Assembly: GCA_037783415.1 (NCBI GenBank)
Contig: JAZGTN010000015.1
Span: forward strand, 3,855,001 to 3,919,000
Length of the DNA: 64,000 bases
Reading direction: 5' to 3'
Source: Leptasterias polaris
Lineage: Eukaryota; Echinodermata; Asteroidea; Forcipulatida; Asteriidae
The position numbers and the translations under genes are program-made. Under the pieces are notes generated by a model. It was not told where the DNA came from. It worked only from the letters and a program-made list of their open reading frames with translations, and ran no database searches. Each line of letters opens with the position of its first letter. Within the stretch, counting starts at the first letter, position 1. Positions 60,501-64,000 of the stretch are shown here, piece after piece.

Positions 60501-62131
60501 ACATGGCCCTAAGTCTTTGAAGAAATTATGCAAAAGTATTGCCAATTTTGTTTTCTTTTCCATAAATTCTTTAAGGATAACTAGGTCAATGCAAGTTCTA
60601 TTGGCTTCTGGTAATCATTTCCAGAGCCAGTTTGTGAGAAGTGGGCGTGGCTTACAGTGGAGTTACTTCACACTAAGAAACGGCATAGTTCAGACAGGCG
60701 CTCTAGAGTCGCGCCGAACCAAATTATTGAATTAAAAGTACATGCAAAGTTCGACGTCTGAAACAGTTTGGAGCGACTGAACGCGCTAGGAGCGACTGAA
60801 CGCGCTAGGAGCGACTGAACGCGCTAGAAGTCGAAAGATCGACTGTTGCAGTCGTTCGGAACGACTCTGGAGCGCCTTTTAACCACTTAACGCAGTGAAT
60901 TCCGAAGTGTTTCCGTGCTATCTCCTTGGATTAATTTTCAGACATTGTTTTGTTAAGTGTTTCCGTGCTATCTCTTGGGATTAGTTTTCAGACATTGTTT
61001 TGTTGAGAATATCGTATCACAGGTTTAAAGACAACAAACATTCGCATAAATTTGCACTGGGTTTTTCTTTTTCTCTTTGAAAAAATTTGGATTGTGTTCC
61101 ATTTTTTGTGTAAACAGGTTTATAAGGCCTATTGTTGCCTGTCGGTATAAACGTCTTCTGGCATTAACTGGTCAAATGCTAAATATATCGGTTAACAATT
61201 ATTGAACTAATAGAATGAGTGCTATAGTTTGCTTTTAATGAAATAATAGATGAACCATTATCTGTAACTAAAAAGCTTTGATTTTGCAAGGTATTTATTT
61301 TTATTTTTTGATTGCCACTTCACCATTTCAAAATCAGACCATCCTGTTAAACACATGTAACTAATACCATGGCTTGAACCCACAGCAAGACTTTTGAGTT
61401 TAGTTTGAAATATCTTTGCCCAATTTAATGACTTTGCTTGCTGATGAATTCTGAGCTCTTGGTCACCATTGTTCACTTATATAGGATTAAGTGCCAAATT
61501 TCAGTGCTAGCTTTGTAATAGGGTTAGCAATGTGAACTCCCACAAGCAAAGATTCCCTGCTAGCAGATTTTTGTTCTTCTGCCAAAAGCGAAAAGAGGAA
61601 TCAGTGAGCAATTGTTAATGTACCCAAATTCTGCATTATGGATTCTGCAATGGTTTCATCTTTTGCTAACTTTATGATGGTTTTGTGTTGTACCTTAGGC
61701 TGACGAAGAGCACAAGTTTAGACAGTGGAATGACCACGGAAGAAACAACAATCAAGAAAGACAGATCGGACACGGCCAGCGTCAAGACATGCCCGGAGAT
61801 GAGCATCGCTGAGGAGGAAGCTTATTCCGAAATAGCCCCGGACTTGGACAAGAAGTCAGAAATGTCGTACTCTGAATCGGATCCGTCATTCAAAGGCTCC
61901 GCCTCCGAGATCTCATCGGAGTACTCGGAGAAAGACTCTGAAATCTCGTCCAACAAAGAGTCCGGAGAATTAGAGGACATTCTCCTTCATGCCAACCCAG
62001 CTTACGAGAGCGTGGAGAGCATTCCATTTTCTGAAGAGGGGTTGCAGCATGAAGAGGGAGATGGAGGGGAATATGAAACTTTGAGAATCGGAGTCTTGGC
62101 TAATACTCAGAGTGCAGAGACTCCGCCATGA
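42560..62131 (+). CDS. Shootin-1 homologue, 13 exons, N-terminal exon(s) not found
   Basis: Vertebrate shootin-1 couples actin retrograde flow, through cortactin, to L1-type adhesion molecules in growing axons (known family role). Exons: 42560-42728, 46255-46373, 46683-46806, 47531-47625, 47855-48013, 50223-50500, 52224-52309, 53076-53176, 54011-54091, 55080-55278, 55982-56008, 56527-56590, 61699-62131. All are GT-AG with matching phases, 1935 nt, 644 aa plus stop. Coiled coil runs from residue 1 to about 290, with KENKDIKRKS, EEEAMLREKAENFAAL and RQSMLMLNETIGPDEK aligning in order with the vertebrate protein. Eleven prolines follow at about 298-308, then RKIIGGRR, TIDEMMNRIKSGRVKLKPVQ, MSQLNGML, ELLAIMQKRRM and an acidic Ser/Glu-rich tail ending TPP. 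The ATG at 42560 follows an acceptor (CACGTAG) and aligns inside the vertebrate protein, so it is internal; about 90 residues are missing upstream. Confidence 0.8.
42805..43085. repeat. Tandem D-type repeat pieces
   Basis: Two consecutive pieces share CTTAGCAGAAACCAGTTACC and ACCACATATTGTGCATTGTT, then GCTTAGCAGAAAAATTGG. They resemble the inner part of D-type elements. Confidence 0.55.
43180..43555 (+). repeat. A-type MITE with TTAA borders
   Basis: Almost identical to 4228-4602. Left end AAAGGCACTGAACACGTTTT; right end AACGTGTACATCAGTGCCTT. TTAA on both sides. High similarity suggests recent spread. Confidence 0.8.
43630..44012 (+). repeat. B-type MITE copy
   Basis: Begins AAGGGATGGTATACCTTTAG and contains the ACGTTTCTTCCTGAAACGTT hairpin, CGCACCGGCAATATCTC and AAACGCTACCACCTTTTG. 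It ends AGTATACTTTGCCC, an inverted copy of GGTATACCTTT. Confidence 0.8.
44275..44350 (+). mobile_element. tRNA-derived SINE head
   Basis: GGGCTAGCTCGGTGGTCTAG then GGTCTTGGGTTCAAATCCCA, with A and B boxes and a T-rich run after. Related heads are on the minus strand at 45350-45425 and on the plus strand at 56300-56405. Confidence 0.65.
45350..45425 (-). mobile_element. tRNA-derived SINE head, minus strand
   Basis: The minus strand shows GGTGGTCTAGTGCTGTAGCA and GGTTGCGGGTTCGAATCCCA. Same family as 44275-44350, flanked by repeats of ACTGTAT.CT.AGTACTTTCC. Confidence 0.65.
45668..45905. repeat. G-type MITE, first copy
   Basis: Outer ends ATAGATAGGTTGCAGTA and TACTGGGAACTATCTAT, inner inverted words GCCATCTTTACGGGCAA / TTGCCCGTAAAGATGGC. 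Rich in CG. The other copy, at 56806-57030, is in opposite orientation and about 95% identical by eye. Confidence 0.8.
46439..46700 (+). repeat. J-type repeat copy
   Basis: Shares AGGGATGTGATTTTTCTG, CGGAAATCC and CTTTTAAAACCAAAGATAAA with 53679-53935. That copy ends ATCACATCCCTGG, an inverted copy of its start. This copy lacks that right end. Confidence 0.65.
47412..47471 (+). repeat. 12-bp tandem repeat, five copies
   Basis: Five exact copies of GCAAATGACCTT in the intron before the exon at 47531. The period of 12 keeps a frame open (NDLA repeated), but it lies in an intron. Confidence 0.9.
48052..48726 (+). repeat. Tandem copies of a shootin coiled-coil exon, possible cassette exons
   Basis: Five direct copies, about 135 bp apart, of the last part of exon 47855-48013 plus its intron start. 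Possible exons by AG/GT flanks: 48052-48183, 48220-48318, 48356-48454, 48491-48589 and 48628-48726. The last four are each exactly 99 nt, phase 0 at both ends, and free of stops (for example KVERLTKKLADEKQRHEKE). The first has a TAA in frame. Each would add 33 residues of coiled coil. Acceptors (CTTATTGTAG) have weak pyrimidine tracts. They may be real alternative exons or a tandem repeat seeded by an exon. Confidence 0.7.
48798..49052. repeat. E-type MITE copy
   Basis: Ends GGGCCAAATTTCATGGCTCT and AGAGCCATGAAGTTGGGCCC are inverted repeats. A second copy is at 53284-53520. It is inserted in the tail of the duplicated-exon array, whose degraded units continue to about 49160. Confidence 0.8.
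49257..49453. repeat. D-type MITE, complete copy
   Basis: Bounded by GGCCAACTTCATAGAGTTGC and CAGCTCTATGAAATTGGGCC as inverted repeats. Closely related to 7588-7782. Confidence 0.8.
49790..50150 (+). repeat. K-type interspersed repeat
   Basis: Longer relative of 41490-41775, sharing CTAGCCAAGAATCCCATGG and GGAAGTTTCAGTTTTAGATG. It lies in the intron just before the shootin exon at 50223. Confidence 0.7.
50570..50945 (+). repeat. B-type MITE copy
   Basis: Contains CTGAGAATTGCTTCTCAG (hairpin), GCGTGGACATATTCGCTCC and ATATCTCAAAAACGCCACC. It ends TATACTTTGCATTGAAGG. Confidence 0.75.
50965..51070 (+). pseudogene. Short LINE 3' ORF remnant
   Basis: Codons read AAPKMRNTLPTLL, a stop, then STDSLNSVKTKLNSHLFQC. 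This is the usual AAPKLWN.LP...R...SL..FK.KLK.HLF tail of LINE polyproteins with Trp lost and a stop gained. Confidence 0.55.
51443..51492 (+). mobile_element. 5S rRNA-derived SINE fragment
   Basis: AAGTTAAGCACCATTG and GTGGTCAGTACTTGGATGGG followed by AGACC match the internal promoter region of 5S rRNA (AAGTTAAGCA...GGTTAGTACTTGGATGGG). The rest does not match 5S, so this is a 5S-headed SINE or a retrocopy, not a 5S gene. Confidence 0.65.
51701..52053 (+). repeat. C-type MITE, best-preserved copy
   Basis: Left end AGGGTGTGTACAACATTGG; right end CCAATGTTGTACACACCCTT is its complement. About 350 bp, very close to 2165-2517. Confidence 0.85.
53284..53520. repeat. E-type MITE copy
   Basis: Starts GGGCCGAATTTCATGTCTCT and ends TTCGGCGGTAAGCCATGAAC. 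Inner segments GCGCTTACGGAAGCAGGG and TGCGTAGTCCAC match 48798-49052. Confidence 0.75.
53679..53935. repeat. J-type MITE, complete copy
   Basis: Ends CAGGGATGTGAT and ATCACATCCCTGG are inverted repeats. Inner CTTTTAAAACCAAAGATAAA is shared with 46439-46700. Confidence 0.75.
54107..54262. repeat. F-type MITE copy
   Basis: Bounded by GGGGCCGATTTCACAAAGAG and CTTTGTGAAATCGACCCC. Inner part has AAGATTGAT...CATCTTAAGATG. Related copies are at 38813-38958, 59513-59665 and 62272-62402. It begins 16 bp after the end of the shootin exon at 54091. Confidence 0.8.
54449..54828. mobile_element. PIF/Harbinger-like non-autonomous element
   Basis: Left end GGCCAAATAAAAAAACAAAA then CAGTTGATCGTCC. The right end on the other strand is GGCCAAGTAAAAAAAAATAC then CAGTTGATCGTCC. 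TTA lies on both sides. A pure A run of about 22 sits inside. Same ends as the element at 9649-10282. Confidence 0.75.
55294..55920 (+). repeat. Tandem array related to the preceding shootin exon
   Basis: About nine diverged units of 65-70 bp, many pairing into a dimer of about 135 bp, with GGGGATGGTAGACCTGGCTG, AACTCACTCAGTCACAG and TTAGGGTTTCTCAGTTT. The first and last units resemble the end of exon 55080-55278: GAACCCACCGAGTCACAG in the exon, and AATTCACTGAGTCACAGCC then GGGAGACAACCAATC in the last unit. The array therefore seems to have grown from the exon-intron junction. Confidence 0.75.
56300..56405 (+). mobile_element. tRNA-derived SINE head
   Basis: GGGCACGCTTGGTGGTCTTG, a local duplication of GTGGTCTT, then TCATTGGTTCGAATCCCACT. 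Same family as 44275-44350. Confidence 0.6.
56806..57030. repeat. G-type MITE, second copy
   Basis: Inverted relative to 45668-45905. Ends TAGATAGTTCCCAGTAGACG and ACTGCAACCTATCTATA, with CGCGTCAAGCGCTCAAATTA inside. It lies in the last long intron of the shootin gene. Confidence 0.8.
57031..58076. other. Part of the last shootin intron, nothing recognised
   Basis: No exon-like frame or repeat family was identified. The 5.1-kb intron between 56590 and 61699 continues to either side. Confidence 0.5.
58077..58395. repeat. Two diverged tandem copies of about 162 bp
   Basis: GTGGCCATATTTGAGTAGAG (58079) and GTGGCCATATGTGAGTAGAG (58241) start similar units that share CAGGCC.TCCAGTTTTC and GCTCCGTG.TC..ACA..GTC. 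The minus strand is open across both (130 codons, with SGGRKTGGPG and SRGKKTGRPG at equivalent places). No splice context, so not called a gene. Confidence 0.65.
58965..59145 (+). repeat. Uninterrupted copy of the repeat split at 9515-10345
   Basis: Contains GTAAGCAACTCCTTTGAAGC, CAACAATAGATCAGTGCGG and CAACAATAGATAGAGCTCC without the PIF-like insertion. It therefore serves as the empty-site reference. Confidence 0.7.
59513..59665. repeat. F-type MITE copy
   Basis: Ends GGGGTCGATTTCTCAAAGAG and GCTTTGTGAAAACAAGCCC, with CATCTTGAGATGAATCTTAG inside. Confidence 0.75.
60697..60876. repeat. 180-bp palindromic element with internal 20-bp repeats
   Basis: Left arm GGCGCTCTAGAGTCGCGCC then GAAC; the right arm complement reads GGCGCTCCAGAGTCGTTCC then GAAC. 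Between them are three near-exact copies of GGAGCGACTGAACGCGCTAG (about 60773-60832). CG-rich against an AT-rich intron. Confidence 0.8.
60905..61004 (+). repeat. Tandem duplication of 50 bp
   Basis: Two adjacent copies of AAGTGTTTCCGTGCTATCTC then GGATTA.TTTTCAGACATTG, differing at a few positions. Confidence 0.9.
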
Positions 62132-63450
62132 TATACATGTTGTAATTTGCAGAAGATAAGTCATTCCCCTCAATTTTTTTGTACAAATTACTTGAATTTT
62201 GAAAAATTGTAAATATTGTCATTCTTGGTTTCATAGTCATTCCTGATTTCCGGCAAACTGTTAATAGTCCTGGGGTTGATTTCTTGAAGATCAAAGATTC
62301 ATCTTAACTGTGTATCAATCATAATTGCTTAACAAAGTATGATGTCATCATTGACACCTCATCTTAAGATGAAACGTAGTGCTTTTTGAAATCGACCCCT
62401 GGATGATTTGATATTGAAATTTTGATGTTAGTTTACATCTTGTGAATATTCAGTACTCTATATGTTGCCATAATGCTCTAATTATGTTGGTAAGAAAAAA
62501 CAGTACTTTAGCAATACAATAACTTATTGTTAAATTGGTGAGTGTGTTACTAACTTCTTGTACAGTTCTTTTGAAATGATTTGTACTATTAACAAGACTT
62601 ATCTGAGCTGTTAAGCATTTTTGTTTTTTTTCAACTGGGGAAAACCCTTAACACAAAGATAACTGAACATAGCTTTTAAAATTTCTGCCTTGTATTATAA
62701 GCAAGTTTCAAACAAAATGCCTTAAAAAGAAGAACAATGGTTATTAGGACAAGCAGTCCCGGTTTTCAGATTGTGTGACAATTTTGTTAACAGCACCTCT
62801 GCTACTGATAAACGAAGTTCAATGAAATCGGTAGGTAAGTCATTTTTAAAAGTCATTTTCTTAAGTGTTTTTGTACAAGTTCATCTTTAACATTCCTACT
62901 CACAATTTTGATGAACAAAGCACTCGCAAACGCCCAGTGTTTGACCAAGTCTTATCACTCAAAGAAGGTAGTAGTCTTGTTGACAAGACTTTTTTTCCCA
63001 ATCCAGAGATTCATTGAAAAAGAAACATTTGAGAAGTTGACAATGTGTTGATTTTGCAGACAATATGATTCCCTTGGATCCACTAAAGCAACAGGCTGGA
63101 TCAGGTTGGCTGAGTAATATCTCACCATGCCTTTCACCCCTGTGGACCCCGGTTCGAATCTTACCACGGACAGCAGCCTCGCAATTGGACTGGGTATTCA
63201 GTAACTACAGGATAAAATGATTTTTCCCTATTGGGGTTTCCTCCAAAACCTAAAATTTAGCATTTTTTAATCGTCTTCTCTACACTGCCGACAGGCCGAC
63301 ACGTATGTATCGTACATGCGTCTACTACCCCAGCATGGCAAAACATGTAATGTCAATGAGGTCTTGGGGATTACAGTTGTAGTTTCTTTTGACTTTACCT
63401 TTCTTTCATTACCAAATGTTTTTTTGTTTTTTTTAGTTTTTTTTAATAAA
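62132..63450 (+). other. Probable 3' UTR of the shootin gene
   Basis: Follows the TGA at 62129-62131. It contains an F-type MITE at 62272-62402. The first canonical AATAAA noticed is at 63445-63450, giving a 3' UTR of about 1.3 kb if used. A nearer non-canonical signal is possible. Confidence 0.4.
62272..62402. repeat. F-type MITE copy in the 3' UTR
   Basis: Ends GGGGTTGATTTCTTGAAGAT and GCTTTTTGAAATCGACCCCT. Shorter than the other copies by an internal deletion. Confidence 0.75.
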
Positions 63451-64000
63451 GCATCTTGGGCCAACTTTGTGAAAAAATTTGCTTGGTGTATGCATGTTAC
63501 ATTTGCTTTGTATTGTGGTTTTTCATCGTAAGTCGCCCTCAGGTTGGCCTTGCCGTGATACAAAAACAGACAGCAACTGACTTTTCAGGATAATTCTGCA
63601 CCTGAGCTAAGAGTGTCAGAAACATACCAGTCGCCGATTATTTACAATCTGGTAATAACTACAATGATGTTAAGACGATCGGCAGCAGTCGCTGTCAGAA
63701 AAAAAAAACATCAGTTGCGAGAGTGAAAAAATTCCTACTTCTGCAACGTTTTCCAGACAGGTGGGAATCAATAGATAGATTTTACATTCTGTACCGAATG
63801 TATTGATTGCATGTTGCGTTATTAGTGCCTGCGCAAGCTTGCGCGCCAACACACGCATGGCTGTTAATGCCATACGAGCTTTAGCAACCAGTCTTCAATC
63901 GTAAGTGAAATGAGCATGGTTCTGTCGGGGTGACGCTTGTTCCACGACATTCACATGATTTCTCATAGTGACCTGTGCGTTAACTTCCTGGTTGATCCTG
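63451..64000. other. Downstream DNA, no supported gene
   Basis: Short frames on both strands without domains. The final bases, 63987-64000, read CCTGGTTGATCCTG, identical to the beginning of 18S rRNA, but the window stops there. Confidence 0.4.

Overview
This is a stretch of animal genomic DNA, most probably from an echinoderm and I think a starfish. It has short exons in long introns, GT-AG splice sites, AATAAA signals, tRNA- and 5S-derived SINEs, fossil LINE 3' ends, and many small families of inverted-repeat elements. The organism is an inference from repeat style (families beginning AAAGGCACTG..., frequent ACATGTA words); I could not run a search.

Layout. (1) 1-12,890 is mostly repeat-derived, with one plausible terminal exon of an unknown gene at 3,007-3,199, a 54-bp minisatellite at 4,672-5,045, and nested DNA elements at 9,515-10,345. 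(2) 12,897-30,285 looks like a small inverted-repeat element holding a 20-bp minisatellite, into which a 16.4-kb CACTA/EnSpm-like transposon (13,746-30,151) has inserted. The large element carries two divergent, intron-containing genes with continuous spliced frames: a transposase of about 856 aa (minus strand, 21,978-17,194) and an accessory protein of 385 aa with a Tudor-like module and a C-terminal BEN domain (plus strand, 23,535-27,948). Its ends are packed with tandem subterminal repeats rich in CACCAAA/TTTGGTG words. It also contains a nested, frameshifted fragment of a second transposase-like gene (15,017-15,885), a cluster of GTAACACGCGTTAC motifs, and a 1.76-kb inverted duplication that folds part of the BEN gene back on itself. 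(3) 30,290-42,559 has no gene that I can support, only SINEs, LINE 3' ends and MITEs. (4) 42,560-62,131 holds 13 consecutive exons (645 codons including stop, all phases compatible) of a shootin-1 (SHTN1) homologue. These encode coiled coils, a polyproline run, a conserved EMMNRIKSG-like segment and an acidic tail. The N-terminal exon(s) were not found. Two introns of this gene hold tandem arrays that appear to have grown from the 3' end of the preceding exon; in one of them four 99-nt copies are open, phase-matched and have AG/GT flanks, so they could be used as cassette exons. (5) 62,132-64,000 is probable 3' UTR and downstream DNA. The last 14 bases match the start of 18S rRNA.

How the parts work together: in the transposon, the transposase and the BEN protein resemble the TnpD/TnpA division of labour of plant CACTA elements, with the BEN protein as candidate binder of the subterminal repeats, and the inverted duplication as a possible source of self-silencing RNA. 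The shootin gene is the only host gene with a firm identity.
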